Assembly: GCF_041200025.1 (NCBI RefSeq)
Contig: NZ_CP165628.1
Coordinates: 4,340,001-4,404,000 of the forward strand
DNA: 64,000 nt
Source: Rouxiella sp. WC2420
Lineage (GTDB): Bacteria > Pseudomonadota > Gammaproteobacteria > Enterobacterales > Enterobacteriaceae
Reading direction: 5' to 3'
In this document: positions 36,208 through 45,996 of the stretch, in pieces
Layout: every line of letters starts with the position of its first letter
Position numbering within the stretch: position 1 is the stretch's first letter
Notes under the pieces: model-generated
The model's input: the letters and a program-made list of their open reading frames with translations, nothing else
Told to the model about the DNA's origin: nothing
Databases searched by the model: none
Made by a program: the position numbers and the translations under genes

Positions 36208-37209
36208 ATGATGATGAACAAGACTTCAATTTGGGCGTTAACCGCCCTGGCTACTCTGGGTTCTACCTCTGCATTCGCCGCTGACTTACCGGGCAAAGGC
36301 GTTACTGTTACCCCCATTCAAAGCACTATCAGCGAAGAAACTTTCCAGACCCTGCTGGTTGATAAAGCTTTGGAAAAGCTGGGTTACAACGTGCAACCCA
36401 TTCGTGAAGTCGATTACAACGTCGGGTATACCACGATTGCCGAAGGCGATGGCACATTTATGGCCGCCAACTGGCAACCACTGCATGACAGCATGTACGC
36501 CGCTGCCGGTGGCGATAAAGTGTTTTATCGTCAAGGCACCTATGTTACCGGTGCTGCCCAGGGTTACCTCATCGACAAAAAAACTGCCGTCAAATATCAC
36601 ATCACCAACATAGCGCAGTTGAAAGATCCTAAAATCGCCAAACTTTTTGATACCAATAACGACGGCAAGGCGGATCTGACAGGATGCACGCCGGGCTGGG
36701 GTTGTGAAGCTGCGTTGAACGAGCAGATTAAAGCTTATGGCCTGTCAGATACAGTCGAACACAATCAGGGTAACTATTCGGCAATGATTGCTGACACCAT
36801 CACGCGCTACAAGGAAGGCAAACCGATCTTCTATTACACGTGGACGCCTTACTGGGTCAGCAACGTGCTGGTTCCGGGCAAAGATACCGTGTGGCTACAG
36901 GTGCCGTTCTCGGTAGTGCCTGGCGACAAGAATGCCAATACCCAGCTTTCCGACGGCAAAAACTTTGGATTCCCGATAAGCACCATGCACATTGTCGCCA
37001 ACCTGAAATGGGCGCAGGCCAACCCTGCCGCTGCCAAGCTGTTTGCCATCATGCAACTGCCACTGGCCGACATCAACGCGCAGAATGCCGCAATGCACAA
37101 CAATCAAAGCTCGGAAGCGGATATCAACACGCAGACCGACGGCTGGATCAAGGCACATCAGGCAACCTTCGATGGCTGGGTGAAAGAAGCGGCAGCGGCT
37201 GCGAAATAA
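36208..37209 (+). CDS. Periplasmic glycine betaine-binding protein, tandem second ProX
   Basis: A 333-residue ProX paralogue with signal peptide (about 1-22, SAFAADL). Three adjacent ATG codons (36208, 36211, 36214) follow AAAAGGA; the first is used here. The tryptophan box is kept ([25 protein letters not shown]), so betaine binding is expected. It is highly similar to copy 1 throughout, implying a tandem duplication. Two ProX copies could widen substrate range or binding-protein dose. Confidence 0.9.
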   Translation: MMMNKTSIWALTALATLGSTSAFAADLPGKGVTVTPIQSTISEETFQTLLVDKALEKLGYNVQPIREVDYNVGYTTIAEGDGTFMAANWQPLHDSMYAAAGGDKVFYRQGTYVTGAAQGYLIDKKTAVKYHITNIAQLKDPKIAKLFDTNNDGKADLTGCTPGWGCEAALNEQIKAYGLSDTVEHNQGNYSAMIADTITRYKEGKPIFYYTWTPYWVSNVLVPGKDTVWLQVPFSVVPGDKNANTQLSDGKNFGFPISTMHIVANLKWAQANPAAAKLFAIMQLPLADINAQNAAMHNNQSSEADINTQTDGWIKAHQATFDGWVKEAAAAAK

Positions 37210-37235
37210 TATTCACCGCGCTGAATGACTCGAAC

Positions 37236-37267
37236 AAGGGGCAATATATTTTTATTGCCCCTTTTTT
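37236..37267 (+). terminator. Terminator of the proVWX-proX operon
   Basis: AAGGGGCAATA (37236-37246) pairs with TATTGCCCCTT (37253-37263), followed by T. A strong intrinsic terminator. Confidence 0.93.
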
Positions 37268-37272
37268 ATGGG

Positions 37273-38157
37273 TTAGGGAATCGCCCGCAGCTCTTCCTGC
37301 GAAAAAGCCATAAATCGCTCCGCCACGGTTGACAGACTATGTTGCCAAACGCAAAACACCTGACGCCGAATGCCGCTTTCTAACGGAATTGACACCAATC
37401 CTTTGGCCTGCTCGGCGGTCGATAGCGGCACTATTCCCGCCGCCAGCGATTTACGCACGATATTTTCCAGCCATTCAACGTGATCGATTTCAAAGCTGAC
37501 GTGACGTGTCACGCCTTCGGCCAGAAAAGCTTTATCCGTTTGTCTCCTGGCTCCTGAACCTTGGTAAAAATCGACCAAAGGCACTTGTGACAATTCAGAT
37601 AATCGCAGGCGTTCACGCCCGGCAAAAGGATGATCGCGACTGACTAACGCAACCAAAGGCTCATCGGTCAATAATTTATACGGCATGCTTAATGATGCTC
37701 TGTCGCCGGGCCAAAGTCCGACAAAGGCTACATCGGTCCGCGATTGCTGAACATCCTCGAGCAATTTTTCGCTCATCGCCACGTATAAACGAATATTTAC
37801 CAGCGGATAGCGTTGATTGAATCGTGCAAGTTGTCCGATGAGATCTATCGTTTTCAGTGTTGATATCGTCCCCACCGTCAGGGTACCGCCAATCTCACCT
37901 TTCAATGCTTCCATGGTATCGAGCAAGTGGTTATGCGCAGCCAGCAACTGTTCTGCAGGTGCCAGAAATGCCCTTCCGGCGGCGGTAAGTTGCACCTGTC
38001 TGGATGTGCGCTCGAACAACTGATTGCCGAGCTCTTCTTCAAGCCTTGCTATCTGGTGACTTAAGGCGGATTGCACGGTATGGCAACGCCTGGCTGCTCG
38101 AGTAAAATTCTTTTCATGCGCAACTGCCAAAGCAAAACGGATCTGCTTCAAATTCAT
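37273..38157 (-). CDS. LysR-type regulator divergent from an MFS transporter
   Basis: A 294-residue LysR protein. Winged helix-turn-helix 1-62 (NFTRAARRCHTVQSALSHQIARLEEELG, split by one line of helix), then the effector domain (GTLTVGTISTLKTIDLIG). It is divergent from the MFS gene at 38273 and probably regulates it. The pair sits where E. coli has the ygaX/ygaY remnant and ygaZH. Confidence 0.87.
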   Translation of the reverse strand: MNLKQIRFALAVAHEKNFTRAARRCHTVQSALSHQIARLEEELGNQLFERTSRQVQLTAAGRAFLAPAEQLLAAHNHLLDTMEALKGEIGGTLTVGTISTLKTIDLIGQLARFNQRYPLVNIRLYVAMSEKLLEDVQQSRTDVAFVGLWPGDRASLSMPYKLLTDEPLVALVSRDHPFAGRERLRLSELSQVPLVDFYQGSGARRQTDKAFLAEGVTRHVSFEIDHVEWLENIVRKSLAAGIVPLSTAEQAKGLVSIPLESGIRRQVFCVWQHSLSTVAERFMAFSQEELRAIP

Positions 38158-38272
38158 TTAATCATCTCAAAATGAGATAGGTGGGATGCTAATTATACAT
38201 TGGTTTATAACTTTTAATTAACAGATACTCCCCCTGAGTACTTACTTAAATCAAATCCTTTAATTTATAAAA

Positions 38273-39484
38273 ATGAATCTTATGACAACCTCAACAATAT
38301 CTTCTGATAAAAAGTCGCATCCGGTACTCAGTCCGGGCCTGATCCTGTTAATGGCAGTTGCAACAGGACTGGCTGCTGCCAGTAACTATTATGCCCAGCC
38401 ATTGCTGGAAACCATCGCCAGAGCCTTCCACCTGTCGGTGAATCAGGCCGGATTTATTGTGACAACCGCCCAGTTGGGCTACGCCATGGGGCTGCTGTTC
38501 CTGGTGCCACTCGGTGATATGTTTGAACGTCGCACCATGATTGTGGTGATGACACTGCTCGCGGCTGCAGGTTTGCTTATCACCGCCAACTCGACCTCAA
38601 TTTCAATGATGCTGGTCGGCACCGCGCTGACAGGTTTGTTCTCAGTGGTGGCACAAGTGTTGGTTCCTCTGGCTGCAACGCTTGCCGAACCGGCACGCCG
38701 AGGGAAAATTGTCGGCATGATCATGTCGGGACTGCTGCTGGGTATTTTGCTGGCACGAACAGTGTCGGGGCTACTCGCCTCGCTGGGCGGTTGGCGCACG
38801 GTATATTGGGTGGCCAGCGTACTGATGGTATTAATGGCGCTGGTAATGTGGCGTGTGCTTCCTCGTCACAAGCAGGAAACGCATCTCAACTATCTGCAAT
38901 TAATGAAATCAATTTTCACCCTGTTCTTCTCAACCCCGGTACTGCGAACTCGTGCGCTAATAGGCATGTTTATCTTTGCTAACTTCAGCGCACTCTGGAC
39001 CTCAATGGCATTCCTGCTGGCTGGCCCTGACTACCATTATTCCGAAGGCGTGATTGGGTTATTTGGTCTGGTTGGTGCTGCCGGAGCTTTGGCTGCAACC
39101 CGCGCGGGACATCTTGCCGATAAAGGCAAGGCACATTTAGTGACTACCTATGGGCTAATCCTGCTGCTACTTTCGTGGCTCCCTGTCGCCTATGGCCAGC
39201 ACTCGATTATTGCACTTATTCTGGGAATTATTGTGCTGGATCTCTGTGTTCAGGGCGTACATATCACTAATCAGAGTGTTATCTACAAATCGATGCCCGA
39301 GGCGCGCAACCGCCTTACGGCCGGTTATATGACCAGCTATTTTATAGGCGGTGCTATTGGCTCAGTGGTATCAGCGTCGGCTTTTCAGATGGCCGGATGG
39401 TATGGCGTTTGTACAGCCGGGGCTATTTTCTGTGCAATCAACTTGTTAGTTTGGCTTTCTGGACACAAGCACAGAATAGGCTGA
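38273..39484 (+). CDS. MFS transporter, YgaY-like, intact
   Basis: A 403-residue, 12-segment major facilitator. Signatures: AAASNYYAQPLLETIA in the first helix, PLGDMFERRTMIVVM (loop 2-3), LVPLAATLAEPARRGKIVGM, and RNRLTAGYMTSYFIGGAIGS. The family includes the E. coli ygaY remnant, which is a pseudogene there. ATG 38273 and ATG 38282 are both possible; neither has a strong ribosome-binding site. Substrate unknown. Confidence 0.88.
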   Translation: MNLMTTSTISSDKKSHPVLSPGLILLMAVATGLAAASNYYAQPLLETIARAFHLSVNQAGFIVTTAQLGYAMGLLFLVPLGDMFERRTMIVVMTLLAAAGLLITANSTSISMMLVGTALTGLFSVVAQVLVPLAATLAEPARRGKIVGMIMSGLLLGILLARTVSGLLASLGGWRTVYWVASVLMVLMALVMWRVLPRHKQETHLNYLQLMKSIFTLFFSTPVLRTRALIGMFIFANFSALWTSMAFLLAGPDYHYSEGVIGLFGLVGAAGALAATRAGHLADKGKAHLVTTYGLILLLLSWLPVAYGQHSIIALILGIIVLDLCVQGVHITNQSVIYKSMPEARNRLTAGYMTSYFIGGAIGSVVSASAFQMAGWYGVCTAGAIFCAINLLVWLSGHKHRIG

Positions 39485-40050
39485 GAAAGTGTTTCCGGCG
39501 TGATGATAACGCGTCTAATTAGCGTGCAAATAGTTATGAGAGAAATTTATTTGAACCAAAGGGTATAAAGATTACTAACAGTCTGATATTATTTTTTCCA
39601 TAAATTATACGCTAACGAAACATATTGCTTTTATTCAGCAACAAAATTCTTATGCACAGCCGCACATTGTTAGAAAACTTTTTAGTCGCCGTTGGGGCAG
39701 ATCTTGCCCCGGCTGCATTTAAAACTATGCCAACAGTGATTGGCACCCCACCTGCCACTTATACCTTCCGGCCAGGTGCGGTAAAACTCGAATTTTACCT
39801 TCGTAACCACTGCTTTTTCCCTACATGACCCATCCCCATGCCTAACTTTTTGCGTTTTTTTGCGCAATCGATTGGGCTGCAAAACTTTGCTTTACCCAGC
39901 GGGCAGTTACCTTGTCCGCCAATAAAAAAGATTTCACACCTGCAACCGTTATAGGACCACACGAATAGCTAACTATTTGCTGGCTTATGACATTTACATT
40001 ATTAATTACACTGGTTACTATCTCAAATGTAACTAATGAGGTTTCTTACG
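39485..40050. other. Intergenic region with three consecutive hairpins, no supported gene
   Basis: A 566-base AT-rich gap. Hairpins: GGGGCA/TGCCCC (39694-39710), a CACCTG/CAGGTG pair (about 39749-39778), and GGTAAAA/TTTTACC (39780-39799). Open frames here are not protein-like. The stretch may encode a structured leader or small RNA upstream of emrR; no known riboswitch consensus was recognised. Confidence 0.35.
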
Positions 40051-40566
40051 ATGGAAAGTTCATTCGCACCTATTGAACACATGTTGAATTTCCGAGCAAA
40101 AAAGCAAAAAGATTTCCCTTACCAGGAGATACTGCTCACTCGCCTATGTATGCACATGCATAGCAAGTTGCTGGAAAATCGAAACAAGATGCTGAAAGCG
40201 CAAGGGATCAACGAGACACTGTTTATGGCGTTGATTACGCTGGATGCTCGGGAATCGCATAGCATTCAACCTTCAGAGCTAAGCGCTGCGTTAGGGTCAT
40301 CTCGTACCAACGCGACCCGTATTGCCGATGAGTTAGAAAAGCGCGGATGGATTGAAAGGCGTGAGAGCGACAACGATCGTCGCTGCCTGCATTTACACCT
40401 GACGGCGGACGGTGAAGCCTTTATTCAGAAGCTTTTGCCGCCTCAACATAAAAGTTTGCATTTCCTCTGGTCCACACTGGATGTAGAAGAACAGAAAGAG
40501 CTGGAAACACTAACCCGCAAACTGCTGACACGCCTTGACCAGATGGATGCAACCTCAACATTATAA
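40051..40566 (+). CDS. emrR: MarR-family repressor of emrAB
   Basis: A 171-residue MarR protein, nearly identical over its middle part to E. coli MprA/EmrR (for example [20 protein letters not shown] and [13 protein letters not shown] in the wing). It represses emrAB and releases DNA when binding uncouplers and other phenolic drugs. Start 40051 ([11 protein letters not shown]) aligns with E. coli MprA; GAGG stands 9 bases upstream. It heads an operon of emrR, an outer-membrane factor, emrA and emrB. Confidence 0.95.
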   Translation: MESSFAPIEHMLNFRAKKQKDFPYQEILLTRLCMHMHSKLLENRNKMLKAQGINETLFMALITLDARESHSIQPSELSAALGSSRTNATRIADELEKRGWIERRESDNDRRCLHLHLTADGEAFIQKLLPPQHKSLHFLWSTLDVEEQKELETLTRKLLTRLDQMDATSTL

Positions 40567-40593
40567 TCGAATAATTGTTCAGGTAATTTACCC

Positions 40594-42048
40594 ATGTTTC
40601 TTCCACTCAGCTGGAGATTTACTCCGCTGTTTGCAGTCTTGTTGCTGGCGGGTTGCGCCTCCAGCAATAATATTGCCCCTCAGTCTACGCTGCTGAATAA
40701 TCAACAGCTTAAACTGAAACAGCAACAAGTCAGCTCATTAGCAATCAGCCCTCAGTGGTGGCGTGGTCTTCAAGACTCGCAACTCGACAACCTAATGACT
40801 GAAACTCTGCAAAATTCACCCTCTTTACGTCAGGCAGCTGCGCGCGTACGCGAAGCTCAAAGTGTGATGGGTGAAGCCAATGCGGCTAACGGCCCTTACG
40901 TTGATCTTAACGCTTCAAGCAATCGCCAGAAAATATCGCAGAATACCTACCAGCCTTTCCTTAACGGGTATCCTGGCAATCCGGTGTATGAGACCACCAA
41001 TACTTTGGGCCTCAACCTGAGCTATGAGTTTGACTGGTGGGGTAAATATCGCAATCAGGTCAACGCCGCCAAGGCCCAGGTCGATTCGGCACGTGCGGAA
41101 CAGGCGCAGGCAGCTCTGACGCTGTCCAGCTCGGTGGCATCAACCTATTACCAGCTGCAGGCCAATTTTGCGGTGCAAAAGGTTCTGCAGCAAGAAGTCG
41201 ACAACAATCAACATTTAGCTGATTTGCGCAAGGCGCAATATGAGGCAGGGGTTTATGGCGTAGATATTCCGCAACAAACTCAGGCACAGGCCGACGGAGC
41301 CAAGCAGCAAATTATTGAGCTACAGTCGCAGATCGACCAGCAGAAACACCAGTTGGCCGCACTGGCAGGCAAAGGCCCGGATGCGATGAACAATTTGCAC
41401 GCCGTCGCGCTGCCAGGTGACGATATTCTGGCACCCAAGGGTGATTTAACCATTGATTTACTGGGTAAACGCCCAGACATCGTCGCGCAACGCGAGCTGG
41501 TCGAGTCTTACTCGCAGCGCATTGCCGCAGCGAAAAAAGACTTTTATCCAAGCCTGTCGATTAGCGCTTTCGCAGGCTTGAGCACGGTCAACTATGGCAG
41601 CACCAGCCCCAATCTGTTTGAAGCAGCAAGCCAGGCGTGGAACCTCGCCCCGGCTATTTCGCTGCCTATTTTCCACGCGGGCGCATTGCGCAGCAAGCTG
41701 GGTGAAGAGTCGGCGTTATACGACCAGTCTGTCGAGTCCTATAACCAGACATTGTTGAACGCAATTCAGCAAACTGCCGATGCTCTTACGGTGCAGAAAA
41801 GCTCTGCCCAACAGCTTCAACAGTCTTTATCCGCTGAGAAATCCCTGCAAGAAGTGTATCGCGTTGCCAACGCTCGTTATTCCGCTGGCACCATCGGACG
41901 CGACCAGTTGCTCACCAGTCAGGCTGCACTACTGCAACAGCAGCAGGCTGCACTGACAGCATCGAGCAACGTACTGCAGGCGAAAATCAGTTTAATCCGT
42001 GCGTTAGGTGGTGGTTATCAAGCCCCTGCTGCGGACACAAAAGCATAA
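40594..42048 (+). CDS. Outer-membrane efflux lipoprotein (NodT/TolC-like)
   Basis: A 484-residue outer-membrane factor. Lipobox LLLAGC with C21, followed by Ala-Ser (outer-membrane sorting). Two copies of the TolC coiled-coil repeat are visible (LRQAAARVREAQSVMGEAN and RIAAAKKDFYPSLSISAFAG regions). E. coli EmrAB uses TolC and has no dedicated gene here. Position between emrR and emrA suggests a dedicated channel for the EmrAB pump, 28 bases after emrR. Confidence 0.92.
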   Translation: MFLPLSWRFTPLFAVLLLAGCASSNNIAPQSTLLNNQQLKLKQQQVSSLAISPQWWRGLQDSQLDNLMTETLQNSPSLRQAAARVREAQSVMGEANAANGPYVDLNASSNRQKISQNTYQPFLNGYPGNPVYETTNTLGLNLSYEFDWWGKYRNQVNAAKAQVDSARAEQAQAALTLSSSVASTYYQLQANFAVQKVLQQEVDNNQHLADLRKAQYEAGVYGVDIPQQTQAQADGAKQQIIELQSQIDQQKHQLAALAGKGPDAMNNLHAVALPGDDILAPKGDLTIDLLGKRPDIVAQRELVESYSQRIAAAKKDFYPSLSISAFAGLSTVNYGSTSPNLFEAASQAWNLAPAISLPIFHAGALRSKLGEESALYDQSVESYNQTLLNAIQQTADALTVQKSSAQQLQQSLSAEKSLQEVYRVANARYSAGTIGRDQLLTSQAALLQQQQAALTASSNVLQAKISLIRALGGGYQAPAADTKA

Positions 42049-42074
42049 TAACAAGACCCAGCGTGGAGAAAAAC

Positions 42075-43253
42075 ATGAGCGCGAATGCGGAAGTTCAACA
42101 ACCTACCCCGCCACCAGTGAACAAGAAAAAGAAATCTCGTAAAGTTGCCTTGCTGCTTCTGACCGGGATCTTTGTGATCATTGCAATTGCATACCTGATC
42201 TACTGGTTTTTAGTGCTGCGTCACTTCCAGGATACCGATGATGCCTACGTTTCTGGCAATCAGGTACAGGTGATGGCACAGGTTTCTGGCAGCGTTACCG
42301 ACGTTAATTTCGACAGCACCGACTTCGTCAAAAAAGGCGATACGCTGGTTCAGCTTGATCCTACCGATGCCGAGCAGGCTTTTGAACGATCCAAAACAGC
42401 GTTGGCAAGCAGCGTGCGCCAGACACATCAGCTGATGATCAATAGCAAACAGTATCAGGCCAATGTGGTGCTGCGTCAGACCCAGCTTAGTCAGGTTCAG
42501 GCCGACCTGAAACGCCGAGTGATTCTGGGCAAAGTCGATGCAATTGGTCGTGAAGATCTGCAACACGCCCATGACGCGGTAGACAGCGCCAAAGCGCAGC
42601 TTGACGTGGCTATTCAGCAACTTAATGCCAATCAGGCAATGGTGCTGAACACGCCGGTTGCCCAACAGCCGCAGGTGATGCAGGCCGCCGCGCAGGTGCG
42701 TGATGCCTGGTTGGCACTGCAACGAACTAAAATTGTCAGCCCGGTTGATGGCTATGTTTCACGCCGTACTGTTCAGGTCGGCCAGCAGATTAACCCATCG
42801 GTCGCACTGATGGCCGTGGTGCCAGCCGATCACATCTGGGTCGATGCCAACTTTAAAGAAACTCAGCTGGCAAATATGCGTATTGGCCAATCGGCAACCG
42901 TGGTCAGCGATATCTACGGTGATGACGTGACTTATCACGGTAAAGTGGTCGGCATGGACATGGGTACCGGTGGCGCGTTCTCACTGCTGCCAGCCCAGAA
43001 TGCTACCGGTAACTGGATCAAAGTGGTTCAGCGCCTGCCGGTACGTATCGAACTCGATAACAACGAAGTGAAAAAGCATCCGCTGCGCATTGGATTATCC
43101 ACACTGGTGACCGTTGACACGCAGAATCTTGATGGCCTGGTCCTGGCGGATAAAGTGCGTTCTGAACCGCTGTATCAGACATCGGCCCTGACATTAAATC
43201 TGGCACCGGTTAACGCCATTATTAATGACGTTATCAATGCCAATGCGGGCTAA
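42075..43253 (+). CDS. emrA: EmrA membrane fusion protein
   Basis: A 392-residue adaptor. One N-terminal membrane segment (about 23-46), then the lipoyl/hairpin/barrel layout: TDDAYVSGNQVQVMAQVSGS, the coiled-coil hairpin (about 95-205), and VSPVDGYVSRRTVQVGQQI. Near identity to E. coli EmrA in NATGNWIKVVQRLPVRIEL. GGAG stands 6 bases before ATG 42075. It links EmrB to an outer-membrane channel. Confidence 0.95.
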   Translation: MSANAEVQQPTPPPVNKKKKSRKVALLLLTGIFVIIAIAYLIYWFLVLRHFQDTDDAYVSGNQVQVMAQVSGSVTDVNFDSTDFVKKGDTLVQLDPTDAEQAFERSKTALASSVRQTHQLMINSKQYQANVVLRQTQLSQVQADLKRRVILGKVDAIGREDLQHAHDAVDSAKAQLDVAIQQLNANQAMVLNTPVAQQPQVMQAAAQVRDAWLALQRTKIVSPVDGYVSRRTVQVGQQINPSVALMAVVPADHIWVDANFKETQLANMRIGQSATVVSDIYGDDVTYHGKVVGMDMGTGGAFSLLPAQNATGNWIKVVQRLPVRIELDNNEVKKHPLRIGLSTLVTVDTQNLDGLVLADKVRSEPLYQTSALTLNLAPVNAIINDVINANAG

Positions 43254-43270
43254 GCTGTCCGGAGGTCTTC

Positions 43271-44809
43271 ATGGCTGTTAGAAAACCGCTGGAGGGCGCG
43301 CCACTCGCCTGGATGACGGTGGCGCTGGCTATGGCCACCTTCATGCAAGTGCTGGACTCGACCATTGCCAACGTAGCGATCCCGACCATTGCCGGTAACC
43401 TCGGGGCATCCAACTCGCAGGGCACCTGGGTTATTACCTCGTTCGGGGTGGCCAACGCCATTTCGATTCCGATCACCGGTTGGCTGGCCAAACGTATCGG
43501 TGAAGTTAGGCTTTTCCTGTGGGCGACGGGGCTTTTTGCCCTTGCATCCTGGCTGTGCGGCGTGTCCAACAGCCTGGAAATGCTGATCTTCTTCCGTGTG
43601 ATTCAGGGGCTGGTGGCGGGTCCGCTGATCCCGCTGTCGCAGAGTCTGCTGTTAAACAATTATCCCCCCGCCAAGCGAAGTACCGCGCTGGCGCTATGGT
43701 CGATGACGGTCATCGTTGCGCCAATTTGCGGTCCGATCCTTGGCGGCTATATCAGCGATAACTATCACTGGGGATGGATCTTCTTTATCAACATCCCGAT
43801 CGGTATTGTGGTGGTGCTGCTGACGCTGAGAACGCTGAAGGGTCGCGAAACCGAGACTCAGATCAGGCCAATCGACAGTGTGGGGCTGGTGCTGCTGGTG
43901 CTGGGGATCGGCTGTTTGCAGGTGATGCTCGACCGAGGCAAAGAGTTGGACTGGTTCAACTCGCCGGAGATCATTACCCTAACCATTGTCGCCGTGGTGT
44001 GCATAGCGTTCCTGATTGTCTGGGAACTGACTGACGACAACCCGATAGTCGATTTATCGTTATTCAAATCGCGCAACTTTACCATCGGTACATTGTGTAT
44101 CAGCCTTGCCTACATGCTCTACTTCGGCTCGATTGTGCTTTTGCCGCAGCTATTGCAGGAGGTATTTGGCTATACCGCAACCTGGGCGGGTCTGGCGTCG
44201 GCACCGGTGGGGATCCTGCCGGTATTGATGTCGCCGATCATCGGGCGCTTTGCTCACAAGCTGGATATGCGCTGGCTGGTCACATTCAGCTTCATTATGT
44301 ATGCAGTGTGCTTCTACTGGCGCGCCTATACGTTTGAACCAGCAATGGACTTTGCTGCCTCGGCCTTGCCACAGTTTATTCAAGGGTTCGCGGTGGGTTG
44401 CTTCTTTATGCCACTGATAACTATCATCTTATCAGGATTACCTCCTTCCAGAATGGCGGCGGCATCGAGTCTGTCTAACTTTACCCGAACTCTGGCGGGT
44501 TCGATTGGCACCTCGATCACCACCACCATGTGGAGTAATCGCGAATCGCTGCACCATTCGCATCTGACGGAAAGCATTACGCCGTTTGATCCGGCAACCC
44601 AGCAGGCTTACAGCCAGCTAGAGGGCATAGGTATGAGCCACCAGCAGGCATCAGGCTATATTGCCAGGCAGATAACCAATCAGGGGCTGATTATTTCCGC
44701 CAATGAGGTTTTCTGGGCGGCTGGCGGCGTATTCCTGCTGTTGCTGATTCTGGTATGGTTTGCCCGAGCACCCTTTACCGCAGGCGGCGATGGCGGCGGC
44801 GCACATTAA
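43271..44809 (+). CDS. emrB: EmrB multidrug efflux transporter, DHA2 family
   Basis: A 512-residue, 14-segment major facilitator of the DHA2 type. Motifs: LDSTIANVAIPTIAGNLG, GTWVITSFGVANAISIPITG, RVIQGLVAGPLIPLSQS, and PICGPILGGYISDNYHWGW. Proton-driven export of uncouplers, nalidixic acid and related drugs through EmrA. It starts 17 bases after emrA; SD GGAGG. A terminator follows. Confidence 0.95.
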   Translation: MAVRKPLEGAPLAWMTVALAMATFMQVLDSTIANVAIPTIAGNLGASNSQGTWVITSFGVANAISIPITGWLAKRIGEVRLFLWATGLFALASWLCGVSNSLEMLIFFRVIQGLVAGPLIPLSQSLLLNNYPPAKRSTALALWSMTVIVAPICGPILGGYISDNYHWGWIFFINIPIGIVVVLLTLRTLKGRETETQIRPIDSVGLVLLVLGIGCLQVMLDRGKELDWFNSPEIITLTIVAVVCIAFLIVWELTDDNPIVDLSLFKSRNFTIGTLCISLAYMLYFGSIVLLPQLLQEVFGYTATWAGLASAPVGILPVLMSPIIGRFAHKLDMRWLVTFSFIMYAVCFYWRAYTFEPAMDFAASALPQFIQGFAVGCFFMPLITIILSGLPPSRMAAASSLSNFTRTLAGSIGTSITTTMWSNRESLHHSHLTESITPFDPATQQAYSQLEGIGMSHQQASGYIARQITNQGLIISANEVFWAAGGVFLLLLILVWFARAPFTAGGDGGGAH

Positions 44810-44831
44810 TCTTTCTCTGTGCATTAACGAC

Positions 44832-44859
44832 AAACGGACGCGCGATGCGTCCGTTTTTT
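44832..44859 (+). terminator. Terminator of the emr operon
   Basis: AAACGGACGC (44832-44841) pairs with GCGTCCGTTT (44847-44856), followed by T. Also usable from the minus-strand MDR gene, which ends at 44867. Confidence 0.9.
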
Positions 44860-44866
44860 ATTGGCT

Positions 44867-45880
44867 TTAATTAATCGAAATAACTACCTTGCCCGTTTGC
44901 TGGCGACTGTCGAAATAGCGCCAGGCTTCTAGCGAATCTTCAAAGCTAAATATCTTACCCACCACAGGTTGAAGCTGGCTAAGGGTCAGCGCACGATTCA
45001 TGGCGATAAAGTCTTCTCGACTACCGACGCTGAAAGGTTTGACGGTTACACCACTTCTAAACAGCGTCATAAAATCAACCGATGGACTGCCTTCTGCAAC
45101 GAATCCCAGCAAAGCGATTTCGCCGCCCGGTGCTGTCGAAAGCAATGACTGAGTCAGCGTGCCCGGACCACCTATTTCTACGACCCGTGCTACGCCCTGA
45201 CCATGAGTTAACTCACGCACTATGCCTGACCATTCAGGGTGTTGACGATAATTAGTGACATGATCGGCACCCAACGAAGTCAGCAGCTGAGCTTTTTCAT
45301 CACTCGAAGTCAGCGCAATCACGCGCGCCCCCATCAGTTTGGCAAACTGCACTGCAAACAGCGCTACACCGCCGGTTCCCTGTGTCAGCACTGTTTCACC
45401 CGGCTTTAACGGACGCAGCTGTTGCAGGCTGTTCCACGCCGTAACAGCCGCGCACGGCAAGGTCGCAGCCTGCTCCCAGCTAAGATAATCAGGGATCGAG
45501 ACCAGAGTCTCTTCATCAACCACTTTATATTGAGTTAACCAGCCATCGGTCTGAGCACCATAGACACCTCGATTAGAATGGGCATCTCTTGCGCCACCTA
45601 TCCAATAGGGGAAAAAGCTGCCCGCCACGCGATCGCCAATTTTAAACAGCTTCACCGCGTCGCCAATTTCGACCACTTCGCCCACGCCGTCTGATAACGG
45701 GATAACGCCTTCCTTGCGCGCTATCGTGCCGGTACCGTGGAAAATCGCCAGGTCGCGATAGTTAAGACTACAGGCCCGAACCCTGATTAATACCTGATTA
45801 CGCCCCGGCAGCGGTTTTTCTTCTTCAACTCGTTTCAGCCCTTCGAGACTTTCAAAATGTTCAAAACGATAGCTTTGCAT
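44867..45880 (-). CDS. Zinc-independent MDR alcohol dehydrogenase / quinone oxidoreductase-like
   Basis: A 337-residue medium-chain dehydrogenase/reductase. Substrate domain with SLNYRDLAIFHG and PLSDGVGEVVEIG; nucleotide site TQGTGGVALFAVQFAKLMGA (G-x-G-G-x-x style). Structural zinc cysteines are absent, as in quinone-oxidoreductase-like MDR enzymes. NADPH-dependent reduction of an unsaturated or quinone substrate is likely; actual substrate unknown. It is divergent from an AraC-type regulator that probably controls it. Confidence 0.88.
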   Translation of the reverse strand: MQSYRFEHFESLEGLKRVEEEKPLPGRNQVLIRVRACSLNYRDLAIFHGTGTIARKEGVIPLSDGVGEVVEIGDAVKLFKIGDRVAGSFFPYWIGGARDAHSNRGVYGAQTDGWLTQYKVVDEETLVSIPDYLSWEQAATLPCAAVTAWNSLQQLRPLKPGETVLTQGTGGVALFAVQFAKLMGARVIALTSSDEKAQLLTSLGADHVTNYRQHPEWSGIVRELTHGQGVARVVEIGGPGTLTQSLLSTAPGGEIALLGFVAEGSPSVDFMTLFRSGVTVKPFSVGSREDFIAMNRALTLSQLQPVVGKIFSFEDSLEAWRYFDSRQQTGKVVISIN

Positions 45881-45996
45881 AGCGATTCCCTTTCATTTTG
45901 ATGTGGATGTCTCTCTACCTTAGAGATTTTCATCTGGACGTAAAATGACTCAAAGCGTATTTTTACTGACTTATCGTCCACATTATTGAGCCTGCT

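Noticed and set aside
39625-39828. 67-codon plus-strand frame before emrR
   Set aside because: No convincing ribosome-binding site and no recognisable family; it covers three hairpins, which suits RNA structure better than protein.
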